A stretch of 40,991 bases of DNA from Acidobacteriota bacterium (lineage in GTDB: Bacteria; Acidobacteriota; Terriglobia; Terriglobales; SCQP01), in contig DAHVCP010000008.1 in assembly GCA_027314025.1 (NCBI GenBank), forward strand, positions 1 through 40,991, in the 5' to 3' direction. Under the pieces are notes generated by a model. It was not told where the DNA came from. It ran no database searches and saw only the letters and a program-made list of their open reading frames with translations. Below, piece by piece: positions 15,554 to 21,973 of the stretch (the first letter of the stretch is position 1; every line of letters starts with the position of its first letter). Made by a program: the position numbers and the translations under genes.

Positions 15554-16735
15554 CTACGCGATCGGTACTTGTTCGACGATTTCCAGCCCGTAGGCGCCCA
15601 GCGCCGGCGCCCGGCGCGGATGGTTGGTCAGCAGCCGCAGCCGCCGCACGCCCAGGTCGGCCAGGATCTGCGCGCCGATGCCGATCTGCCGCTGCACCGG
15701 CAACTGCGCCGGCGTCCCCGTCGGCTCGGGCTCCCGCTCCAGGGCGCTGGCTGGGTGGCCGTGGGCGTGCGCGTCCCAGGCGGCCAGGTCCAGCCCGCCG
15801 GTGTTTTGATGCAAGTACACCAATACCCCTTCCCCCGCCGCGCCGAGCTGCGCCAGCGAGCCCGTCAGCGCGGCGTGGCAGTCGCAGTGCCGGGAGGCGA
15901 AGATCGCCCCGGGAAGGCAATGCGCCTGCACGCGCACCAGCACCGGCCGATCCGCGCACGGCGTCCCGAAGACCAGCGCGCTATGCCGCTCGCCGTTGCC
16001 CGCCGCTCCATAGACGAGCAGCCGCGCCGGCCCATACGCCGTCTCCAGCGCCGTCTCCGCCAGCCGCCGCAGCCCCGGCTCATGTTCCCGCCGGTAGCGG
16101 ATCAGGTCGGCCACGGCGATCAGCGGCAGCGCATGGCGGCGGCAAAACTCCGCCAGCTCCGGCGCCCGCGCCATCGTGCCGTCCTCGTTCATGATCTCGC
16201 AGATGACCCCCGCCGGGTACAGCCCCGCCAGCCGCGCCAAATCCACCGCCGCTTCCGTTTGTCCCGCCCGTTCCAGCACGCCCCCCTCGCGCGCCCGCAA
16301 GGGGAACACGTGCCCCGGACGGGCGAAATCCTCCGCCCGCGTTGCGGGTTCGGCCAACAGCCGAATCGTGTGCGCCCGGTCCGCCGCGCTGATGCCCGTG
16401 GTCACGCCCGCGCGCGCGTCCACGCTCTCGCAAAATGCGGTGCCGAAGTTGGAGGTGTTGCGCTCGGTCATCATCGGGATGGCCAGCTCGTCCAGCCGTT
16501 CCCCGGTCATGGCCACGCAGATCAAGCCGCGCCCATGCCGCGCCATGAAGTTGATCGTCTCCGGCGTAATGCTGCCGGCGGCGGCGGTCAAATCGCCTTC
16601 GTTTTCCCGCTCGGCGTCGTCCACCACCACCACCATCCGGCCGGCGCGCAGCGCGGCGAGGGCGGCGGGAATCGAGTTGCGGTCCTCCGCGGCCGAGGGC
16701 GGGGCCATCTCGGGCGTGGAACGCGAGGCAGGCAT
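15554..16735 (-). CDS. ribBA: RibBA: DHBP synthase with degenerate GTP cyclohydrolase II domain
   Basis: The product has 393 residues. Residues about 15-215 are 3,4-dihydroxy-2-butanone 4-phosphate synthase, with the acidic loop DDAERENEGDL, FMARHGRGLICVAM, DARAGVTTGISAADRA and RPGHVFPLRA. Residues about 225-393 are GTP cyclohydrolase II-like and keep three Cys in HCLPG and RHCDC (zinc site in the family). However, the usual RQEGRGIGL segment reads HQNTGGLDL, and the conserved DxR before the GIGAQIL stretch reads VQR, so catalytic residues seem lost. The first half should supply the four-carbon riboflavin precursor; the second may be inactive or altered. The gene starts 56 bp after the MarR stop and has a leaderless-type promoter. 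Confidence 0.85.
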   Translation of the reverse strand: MPASRSTPEMAPPSAAEDRNSIPAALAALRAGRMVVVVDDAERENEGDLTAAAGSITPETINFMARHGRGLICVAMTGERLDELAIPMMTERNTSNFGTAFCESVDARAGVTTGISAADRAHTIRLLAEPATRAEDFARPGHVFPLRAREGGVLERAGQTEAAVDLARLAGLYPAGVICEIMNEDGTMARAPELAEFCRRHALPLIAVADLIRYRREHEPGLRRLAETALETAYGPARLLVYGAAGNGERHSALVFGTPCADRPVLVRVQAHCLPGAIFASRHCDCHAALTGSLAQLGAAGEGVLVYLHQNTGGLDLAAWDAHAHGHPASALEREPEPTGTPAQLPVQRQIGIGAQILADLGVRRLRLLTNHPRRAPALGAYGLEIVEQVPIA

Positions 16736-16742
16736 GGCCTTG

Positions 16743-16748
16743 ATTTTA
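16743..16748 (-). promoter_or_regulatory. -10-like hexamer, leaderless start of ribBA
   Basis: On the minus strand TAAAAT ends 7 nt before the ATG. This leaves no room for an FMN riboswitch or a Shine-Dalgarno. Confidence 0.5.
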
Positions 16749-16791
16749 CGCTAGCCGTTCGCGGCGGGCCGGGGGCCCGCGCCCGCGCCGA

Positions 16792-17223
16792 TTATTCGCC
16801 GCCCGCGCGCCGCCCCGCACGGGGCGCCAGCGCCTCCAGCCGGTCCCGCAGCAGCGCCGCCATGCGTCCCAGTTCCGCCGCGTGCAGCGCCGCCAGCCGT
16901 GCGATCAGCTCCTCGCCCCGCGGCGTCAGCCGCACCTCCACCGCACGCCGGTCCACCACGCCCCGCTGCCGCCGCACCAGACCCTGGCGCTGGGCGCGGG
17001 TAATCAGCGCCACCGCGGCATGATGGCTGACCTGCAAGCGCTCGGCCAATTCGCCGACGTGCGCCCAGTCCCGGCCCGGCATGCCCTTGATGGCCAGCAG
17101 CAGCTGATGCTGCTGCGGCGACACCCCGGCGCGCCGCGCCTCATGTTCGCTGAAGCGGAGAAACTGCCGCAGGGCGTAACGAAACGCCGCCAACTGTTCG
17201 ATCTGCGCCCGGCTAATCCGCAT
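16792..17223 (-). CDS. MarR family transcriptional regulator
   Basis: The 143-residue protein has the MarR winged-helix layout. N-terminal dimerisation helices (FRYALRQFLRFSEHEA) are followed by QQHQLLLAIKG, the recognition region HVGELAERLQVSHHAAVALITRAQRQGLV, the wing RRQRGVVDRRAVEVRLTPRG with the typical DxR, and a C-terminal dimer helix. MarR proteins usually repress nearby genes and are released by small aromatic ligands. The gene lies directly upstream of ribBA on the same strand, so autoregulation with readthrough is possible; a ligand cannot be inferred. The start at 17,223 matches the leaderless promoter at 17,231-17,236. Confidence 0.85.
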   Translation of the reverse strand: MRISRAQIEQLAAFRYALRQFLRFSEHEARRAGVSPQQHQLLLAIKGMPGRDWAHVGELAERLQVSHHAAVALITRAQRQGLVRRQRGVVDRRAVEVRLTPRGEELIARLAALHAAELGRMAALLRDRLEALAPRAGRRAGGE

Positions 17224-17230
17224 CGCAACC

Positions 17231-17236
17231 TTTGTA
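17231..17236 (-). promoter_or_regulatory. -10-like hexamer, leaderless start of marR-type gene
   Basis: On the minus strand TACAAA ends 7 nt before the ATG, with no Shine-Dalgarno. Confidence 0.4.
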
Positions 17237-17382
17237 CCACGCCCTCGCCGTGGCGGCGCCGTTCGCCCACGGGCAAAGCCGGCGCGGAGGCGCCTGGAAC
17301 TCGCCTGCGCGCCCAAGGCGCGAAAAAAATACTGCGGCTCGCCGCGGCAAGACCGGCGGCGCGGCCCGCGGCGATGCGCCAG

Positions 17383-17452
17383 CGGGGCAGCGCCCCGCAC
17401 CCATCAAGCCGGGCAGCGCCCCTCGTTCATCCCAGCCGGGCAGCGCCCCGCG
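17383..17452. repeat. Three tandem GCGGGGC-AGC-GCCCCGC hairpin units
   Basis: Unit 1 (17,383-17,399) is a 7-bp perfect stem with loop AGC. Two further units at about 17,409-17,426 and 17,436-17,452 (GCCGGGCAGCGCCCC) follow at intervals of about 26 bp. The AGC loop is the same as in family C at 4572 and 4749. The array sits just upstream of the peptidyl-prolyl isomerase promoter, between divergent genes. Confidence 0.7.
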
Positions 17453-17479
17453 CCTCTCGCCTCGCTTCCTGCCGCGCGG

Positions 17480-17485
17480 TACAAT
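17480..17485 (+). promoter_or_regulatory. Possible -10 element for the PPIase gene
   Basis: TACAAT ends 16 nt before the ATG at 17,502, giving a leader of about 9 nt with no Shine-Dalgarno. Confidence 0.45.
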
Positions 17486-17501
17486 GTAACCCCCTTCGCC
17501 G

Positions 17502-18539
17502 ATGGCTGCTGTGTTGCCCCGTCCATCCTCCACTCCCCGCCGCAGCGGCCCTGCCGCCGCCCTGGCGTTGCTGCTGGCTTTGGCGCTGGGCGCCGCCGGC
17601 TGCCGCTGGGTCCATTCCTCTCCCCCCTCCGGCGCCGCCGCCCGTGTCAACGGCCAGATCATCACCATGGCCGCGCTCAACCGCCGCGTCGCCGCGCAAA
17701 CCGGCGGGCGCGACCTGCCCCCAGACCAGTTGGCGCAGTTGCAGTTGGCCTTGTTGGCGGAGATGGTGGATCAGCGGGTCGCCCTGCAAGATGCCCGCTC
17801 CCTGGGCATCACCGCGCCTGCCGCCGCCATGCAGACCGCCCTGGGTCTTGCCCGCCTGCGCGATCCCCACGCGCCCGCGGACCTACTGCGCAAACGCGTA
17901 ACCCGGCAATGGGTGCTGGCCCGCTTTTTTGCCCGCGAGATCGGTTCCGTGCAGGTGTCCCCGGCGGAGATCGCCGCCTATTACCACCAGCATCCCGGCG
18001 AATTCAGCGTCGCCGAACCGCGCTATCACGTGCGGGAGATTCTGGTGGCCACGCATCCCCGCCCCGGTCGGCACCTGCCGGGCGCGCCCCACTACACCAT
18101 GGCGCGGGCCCGCCGCCGCCTGCACGAAATCCGCGCCCAGTTGCACGCAGGCAAGCCCTTCGCCACCGTCGCGCGGGAATATTCGGACAGCGCCGCCACC
18201 GCGGAAAGTGGCGGCGATCTGGGCATGATTCCCGAGTCCGCGCTCGCCGCCGATACTCCCGGCGCCTTGCGCCAGGCGCTCCTGCTATTGCAGCCCGGCC
18301 AGGTTTCGCCGCCGGTCGCCACCTCCCGCGGCTATTACATCCTGAAGCTGGTCGCCAAGGAGATGCCCGGCAAGGAAAAACTCAGCGACCCCGCCGTCCG
18401 CCGCCGCATCGCCGCCCAGCTCCGCATGCAGCGGCAGCAGCTGCTGAAAACCGCGCTCATGACCGTGCTGCGCGACCGCGCCCATGTGCAGAATTACCTC
18501 GCCCAGCAGTTGCTCGCCGCCGCCAAGCAGCAGCCCTAA
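17502..18539 (+). CDS. SurA/PrsA-like parvulin peptidyl-prolyl isomerase, probable lipoprotein
   Basis: The product has 345 residues. An N-terminal hydrophobic stretch ends in LALGAAGC, a near-lipobox, so it is probably anchored to a membrane facing the periplasm. A SurA_N-like helical segment follows (ARVNGQIITMAALNRRVA through MVDQRVALQDARSLGI). The rotamase domain at about 170-285 carries YHVREILVATHP, AGKPFATVAREYSDSAATAESGGDLGMI and PGQVSPPVATSRGYYILKL, all standard PpiC motifs. The C-terminal helix (RRRIAAQLRMQRQQLL) is typical of this class. The role is folding of exported or outer-membrane proteins. Confidence 0.88.
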   Translation: MAAVLPRPSSTPRRSGPAAALALLLALALGAAGCRWVHSSPPSGAAARVNGQIITMAALNRRVAAQTGGRDLPPDQLAQLQLALLAEMVDQRVALQDARSLGITAPAAAMQTALGLARLRDPHAPADLLRKRVTRQWVLARFFAREIGSVQVSPAEIAAYYHQHPGEFSVAEPRYHVREILVATHPRPGRHLPGAPHYTMARARRRLHEIRAQLHAGKPFATVAREYSDSAATAESGGDLGMIPESALAADTPGALRQALLLLQPGQVSPPVATSRGYYILKLVAKEMPGKEKLSDPAVRRRIAAQLRMQRQQLLKTALMTVLRDRAHVQNYLAQQLLAAAKQQP

Positions 18540-18556
18540 GCCGGCGCTTCCGGAGG

Positions 18557-18575
18557 GATAGCCGTCCCGGCTGCC
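18557..18575. repeat. Hairpin repeat family A, copy 6
   Basis: GATAGCCGTCCCGGCTGCC occurs 17 bp after the PPIase stop. The last stem base differs from the standard copy (GCC for GTC), which converts the internal G-T pair position into a mismatch or slip. Confidence 0.7.
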
Positions 18576-18628
18576 ATGCGCCGCCGGCGCAGCCAAACTT
18601 CGCCTGCAATGCACGCGGCCTTCACGCC

Positions 18629-18654
18629 TGGGGGCGCGGGCGGCCTCGCCCGCC
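18629..18654. repeat. Hairpin repeat family B, copy 3
   Basis: It has the same core GCGGGCGGCCTCGCCCGC as at 2714-2739, followed by CACGCGGA as in the copy at 21,855. The remainder of the 18,540-18,849 gap shows no gene. Confidence 0.75.
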
Positions 18655-18837
18655 ACGCGGAACGTCGCTCTGGCCCTTGGCCGGGGTCGTCGAGCGATTT
18701 CAGCCCAGCCGCAGGCCCGCCTTCGGCGCGCCGGCCAACCCGGGCGCCCGCGCCGCCGCCGCTGGGAGCGCCGGCATCCTGCCGGCCCGCCGTCAAAACC
18801 GGCTCTTCGGCGCAGTGCGCCCCCCGCGCCCGCGGCG

Positions 18838-18843
18838 TAAACT
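18838..18843 (+). promoter_or_regulatory. -10-like hexamer, leaderless start
   Basis: TAAACT ends 6 nt before the ATG at 18,850, with no Shine-Dalgarno. Confidence 0.4.
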
Positions 18844-18849
18844 AAGTAC

Positions 18850-19737
18850 ATGGGGGCGGTGAAGGACAGTTGGCGCCAGGTGCGGCGCGTCCAGCCCGGC
18901 AAAATCGCCAAAGCCGCGCGGCAGCCGTTCACGCTGTTGTTGGTGGCCGCCAACCAACGCGAGCACGAAGCCCTGGCCCGCTATCTCGCCCCGGAGACCA
19001 TGCCTCCGGCCGAGCGTGAAGAAGCCCTGCGCCGGCTGGAATTGGTTTTGGCCGGCGACTCGGGCTTGGCGGCGGCGCGGCGGCGCGCCCACGCCGCCAT
19101 CGCCACGCCCGCCGCCCGCGCCCAGGGCTGCGACTGGGCTGTGGTGCTGGATGTCGCATCCCCCCGCCGCGGCGCCGAGGAGTTGCTCCGCCGCCACGGC
19201 CATTTGCTGCTCGCCCTCGGCCGCCATTTCCCGCCGCTGCGCCCCGTGGCCGCGCGCGGCTTGATTCAATCCACCGCCATGCGCAACGCCGCGGTGGCGG
19301 CCCTGACCGCCATTCCGGAGGTGGTGCCCACGCCGCTCGGCGTGGCCTGGGCTGTCGGCGAGTTCGCTTCGGATTCCGTCCTGCTCACCGCCAATCAAGT
19401 GCGTCTGGCCATGGAATTGGCCGCGCTGTATGGCCGGCCCGTGAGCTGGGGCGCGCAATCCCCGGCTATTTTGGCCATCATCGGCGGCGCCTTTGGCTGG
19501 CGCGCCATGGCCCGCGGCGCCGTCGCACTCATCCCCGCCGGCGTGGGGTTAGCCGCCAAAAGCAGTATCGCCTACGGCGGCACCCTCACCGTCGGCCGCT
19601 GGCTCTGGCGCCGCCAGCGTCGGCCCCGCGGCGCCGTCTCCGTCCCCGGCCAGCGCGTAGTGCTGGAGCATCAGCCTCAGGGCGGCTGGCGCCCTCGCGA
19701 GCTGCGCCAGCTTGCCGCCACCCGCCACGCCAGCTGA
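18850..19737 (+). CDS. DUF697-like membrane-associated protein without GTPase motifs
   Basis: The 295-residue protein has an N-terminal half with the alpha/beta layout of a small GTPase-like domain (FTLLLVAANQREHE, CDWAVVLDVASP) but no Walker A or switch motifs. The C-terminal half resembles DUF697 in memory: AMRNAAVAALTAIPEVVPTPL, LTANQVRLAMELAALYG, then Gly/Ala-rich hydrophobic segments and KSSIAYGGTLTVGRW. DUF697 often follows Era-like GTPase domains in membrane-stress proteins, so this looks like a family member whose nucleotide-binding part has decayed or diverged. It is monocistronic and convergent with the DUF4252 operon. Confidence 0.65.
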   Translation: MGAVKDSWRQVRRVQPGKIAKAARQPFTLLLVAANQREHEALARYLAPETMPPAEREEALRRLELVLAGDSGLAAARRRAHAAIATPAARAQGCDWAVVLDVASPRRGAEELLRRHGHLLLALGRHFPPLRPVAARGLIQSTAMRNAAVAALTAIPEVVPTPLGVAWAVGEFASDSVLLTANQVRLAMELAALYGRPVSWGAQSPAILAIIGGAFGWRAMARGAVALIPAGVGLAAKSSIAYGGTLTVGRWLWRRQRRPRGAVSVPGQRVVLEHQPQGGWRPRELRQLAATRHAS

Positions 19738-19781
19738 CGCGTCTCCCTTCCCGCCGCGAACGCGGGACCGTCGCGTCGCGG

Positions 19782-20438
19782 TTAGATCCGCTGCCCGTGG
19801 CTCGTTCCGCCGCCCGCCGCCGCCGGCACTTGCGGGCGCTTTTGCAGCTTCGGGTGCTGCGGGTCGTGGTGCGCCGCTCCCCCCATTGCCTTCCCCAAAT
19901 TGCCTAATGCGCCCAGCGCTCCAAGCGACGCCAGGCCATCCGGCAGCGGCCCCACGATATTCACGATCGACAGCTTCGTGGGCTTGGCGTCCAGAATCGC
20001 CAGCGCCGTGATGACGCCTTCATCGTTGTGCTGCACCGCGATCCACGCCTGTTCGTCGGCGCTGCGATGCCGCACGATGGTTTGCCATCCCGGCCCCGCC
20101 AGTTGCGCCATGATGGCGTGCAGTTCGCGTTGCGAATATTCCCCCGGCTTGGCGAACTTCAGTTCGCGGATGTAAATGCCCTTCAGGTGCGCCAAAACGG
20201 CGTCCGCTTGCGCGTTGCCCGTGTGGCCCATTCCCGAGTTGCCGGCCATCGAGCGCAGCATGGACCCGCTTAGCGTCACCACGTTGGACTTCACCGCCCG
20301 CTTGGCGAGGTGGTCCAGGTTCAGCCGCAACCGCCCGGATTGCGCCGCCAGCGGCAGGGCAAACAGGCAAGCGATTGCCAGCGCCGCCATGGCATGCGCC
20401 GTGGCTCTGAGGGAAAAAGTAGAGTTGATTTGCTTCAT
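19782..20438 (-). CDS. DUF4252 secreted protein
   Basis: The 218-residue protein begins with a Sec-type signal peptide (MKQINSTFSLRATAHAMAALAIACLFALPLAAQ). The mature part carries the DUF4252 pattern LDHLAKRAVKSNVVTLSGSML, LKGIYIRELKF and ADEQAWIAVQHNDEGVITALAILDAKPTKLSIVNIVG. Members are typically encoded beside ECF sigma and anti-sigma genes, as here, and are thought to act outside the cytoplasm; a molecular role is not known to me. The gene has a clear Shine-Dalgarno (AAGGA) before its ATG, and the ATG overlaps the anti-sigma stop by 4 bp. Confidence 0.8.
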   Translation of the reverse strand: MKQINSTFSLRATAHAMAALAIACLFALPLAAQSGRLRLNLDHLAKRAVKSNVVTLSGSMLRSMAGNSGMGHTGNAQADAVLAHLKGIYIRELKFAKPGEYSQRELHAIMAQLAGPGWQTIVRHRSADEQAWIAVQHNDEGVITALAILDAKPTKLSIVNIVGPLPDGLASLGALGALGNLGKAMGGAAHHDPQHPKLQKRPQVPAAAGGGTSHGQRI

Positions 20439-20860
20439 AATTCGTTCCTTCCAGTGGAATGGGGAATGGCCTGCATGGCACGGCGTACGGCCGTGCCGGT
20501 AATCTCCGCGATTTCGCGCTGCGTTACGGCCACGGCATAGCGCAGCTCGCGCACCCGCGCCTGCCGCGCCGCATTCCGCGGGCTTGCGCCGCGTTCCGCG
20601 GCGGCGTAACGGACGGCGGGTTCGGCGCCGCCGCGGTGTTCGAACCGCCGCAGTCCCACGCCGGCCAGCAAAATCGCCGCTGCCGCCGGCGCCAGCCACC
20701 AGCGCCAGTCGGCTCGCCGCGGCTGCCGTCGCGGCGCCACCGCCGCGCGCACGGCCCGCGCCGCCGTGCGCTGGGCGAAATCCTCCGGCAAATCCGGCGT
20801 CGTTCCGGCGTCCAGCGCCGCGCGGATCGCGGCTTCTAGTTTCGGATCCGACGGGGTCAT
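20435..20860 (-). CDS. Anti-sigma factor-like membrane protein
   Basis: The 141-residue protein has a soluble N-terminus (TPSDPKLEAAIRAALDAG, LPEDFAQRTAARAVRAA), one transmembrane helix (WRWWLAPAAAAILLAGVGL, about residues 58-76) and a short C-terminal helical tail. This is the layout of membrane-bound anti-sigma factors, and its position is decisive: it lies between an ECF sigma gene and DUF4252, overlapping each by 4 bp (ATGA). No zinc-binding HxxxCxxC motif is seen, so it is not a ZAS-type anti-sigma. Confidence 0.7.
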   Translation of the reverse strand: MTPSDPKLEAAIRAALDAGTTPDLPEDFAQRTAARAVRAAVAPRRQPRRADWRWWLAPAAAAILLAGVGLRRFEHRGGAEPAVRYAAAERGASPRNAARQARVRELRYAVAVTQREIAEITGTAVRRAMQAIPHSTGRNEL

Positions 20861-21387
20861 GAGCGTGCTCCTTGCGCGGCTTTCCGCCACTGCCGCCGCA
20901 AACGCGCCAAGCTCCGGCGCAAATGGCTCCGTACCGTTGCCGCCGGCATGGCCAATGCCGCGGCGATCTCCTCGATGCCCAGTTCCTGCTGGTAGCGCAG
21001 CAATAGCACCATCCGCGGCTGCGCCGGCACTTGCGCCAGGAGCCGCCGCAAGCGCGCTTTTTGCCACGGGTCGCCAATGCCCGCCGGACCGGCGCTATCG
21101 GGCGCGGTGAGTTCCACGGGAAGCGGTTCCGGCGTTCGCCGCCTCCGGCGGTCCAGACACTTCCGGCTGGCCACCTGGCGCAGCCAATTCACCAGGTGCT
21201 GCGGCGAGGCAATCTCGTCCCGGTGGGCGTACAAGCTCAGAAACACGTCTTGCGCCAAATCCTCCGCCGCCGCGTAGTCGCGCAGAAAGTGCCAGGCGAT
21301 GGCATGCACCATTCCCTGATGCTTTCGCACCACCGCCGCAAAGCCCTGTTCATCGCCCGGAACCGCCGGACCGTCCGTGGCTTGCAT
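20857..21387 (-). CDS. ECF-type RNA polymerase sigma factor
   Basis: The product is 176 residues from the chosen ATG. Region 2 is seen in VRKHQGMVHAIAWHFLRDYAAAEDLAQDVFLSLY with VNWLRQVASRKCLD (region 2.4). Region 4 is seen in LLAQVPAQPRMVLLLRYQQELGIEEIAAALAMPAATVRSHLRRSLARLR. It would direct polymerase to envelope- or stress-response promoters and be held by the following anti-sigma. The frame continues about 75 codons upstream to an ATG at 21,612 that has a TATATA 5 nt before it, so an N-terminal extension is possible. The extension is Gly/Pro/Arg-rich and not sigma-like. Confidence 0.85.
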   Translation of the reverse strand: MQATDGPAVPGDEQGFAAVVRKHQGMVHAIAWHFLRDYAAAEDLAQDVFLSLYAHRDEIASPQHLVNWLRQVASRKCLDRRRRRTPEPLPVELTAPDSAGPAGIGDPWQKARLRRLLAQVPAQPRMVLLLRYQQELGIEEIAAALAMPAATVRSHLRRSLARLRRQWRKAAQGARS

Positions 21388-21617
21388 GGCCGCCGCGGCG
21401 CGGACCGACGGAGCCGCCTCGCGGCGGGTTGGCGATGTCCCGAGCGCGAGCGGCTCCGCTTCACCGGCCGTCGCAGCCCAGCCCCTGCGCCCCTGGGTTC
21501 CCTCCGGGGAAACTGGCCGCGGGGCAGGACCAGCGGGAGCGTCACGGAGCAATCCACGGGCGCGCCCCAATGTCGGGCCGTGGAACCGCAGCACTCCGCA
21601 GGAAGCTTCCATACCCC

Positions 21618-21623
21618 TATATA
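21618..21623 (-). promoter_or_regulatory. TATATA -10 candidate for the sigma/anti-sigma/DUF4252 operon
   Basis: TATATA lies 225 bp upstream of the preferred sigma start and 5 nt upstream of an in-frame ATG (21,612). It could mean a long leader or a leaderless, N-terminally extended sigma factor. No second -10 is obvious nearer the gene. Confidence 0.4.
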
Positions 21624-21854
21624 CGCTCCAACTCGGGCCCTCGAACGCGCCGATTTTGCAGCAGCTTGCAGACGCCCTAAACGCGGGGGGCGTCCGTTTG
21701 CCGTCAAATCCCAGCCGCAGCCCCGCGACGCGGGGCGGCCAAAAATGGCGCCTGCGCTGCAACCGGGACCGCCCCGGGGCTGTCTTTCGACGCCGGTGCT
21801 GCCAGTCCCAGCCTGCCCTGCCGGCCTCCGCCCGTGGTGCAGGACGCCGCTGCC

Positions 21855-21879
21855 TGGGGCGCGGGCGGCCTCGCCTGCC
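21855..21879. repeat. Hairpin repeat family B, copy 4
   Basis: GCGGGCGGCCTCGCCTGC has one arm base changed (T for C), giving a G-T pair. It is followed by CACGCGGAT as in copy 3. The 21,388-21,973 gap also holds the possible sigma N-terminal extension and no other gene. Confidence 0.65.
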
Positions 21880-21973
21880 ACGCGGATTCTCGCGCGGGTC
21901 TGGCTTAGGCGGCTGAGCCGCTTGCCGGCGCGGTGGCATGGCGGCCCCGCTCCCACACCGCCCCGCCGGGCCC

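Noticed and set aside
16736..16791. FMN riboswitch in front of ribBA
   Set aside because: Only 56 bp separate the genes and a -10-like element lies 7 nt before the ATG. There is no space and no RFN-type sequence.
15287..17023. 578-codon plus-strand frame opposite ribBA
   Set aside because: Same reason: antisense to ribBA and MarR, with no recognisable motif.
17383..17452. CRISPR-like tandem array
   Set aside because: Units are G/C hairpins only about 26 bp apart with near-identical spacers and no cas genes. They fit hairpin repeats better.
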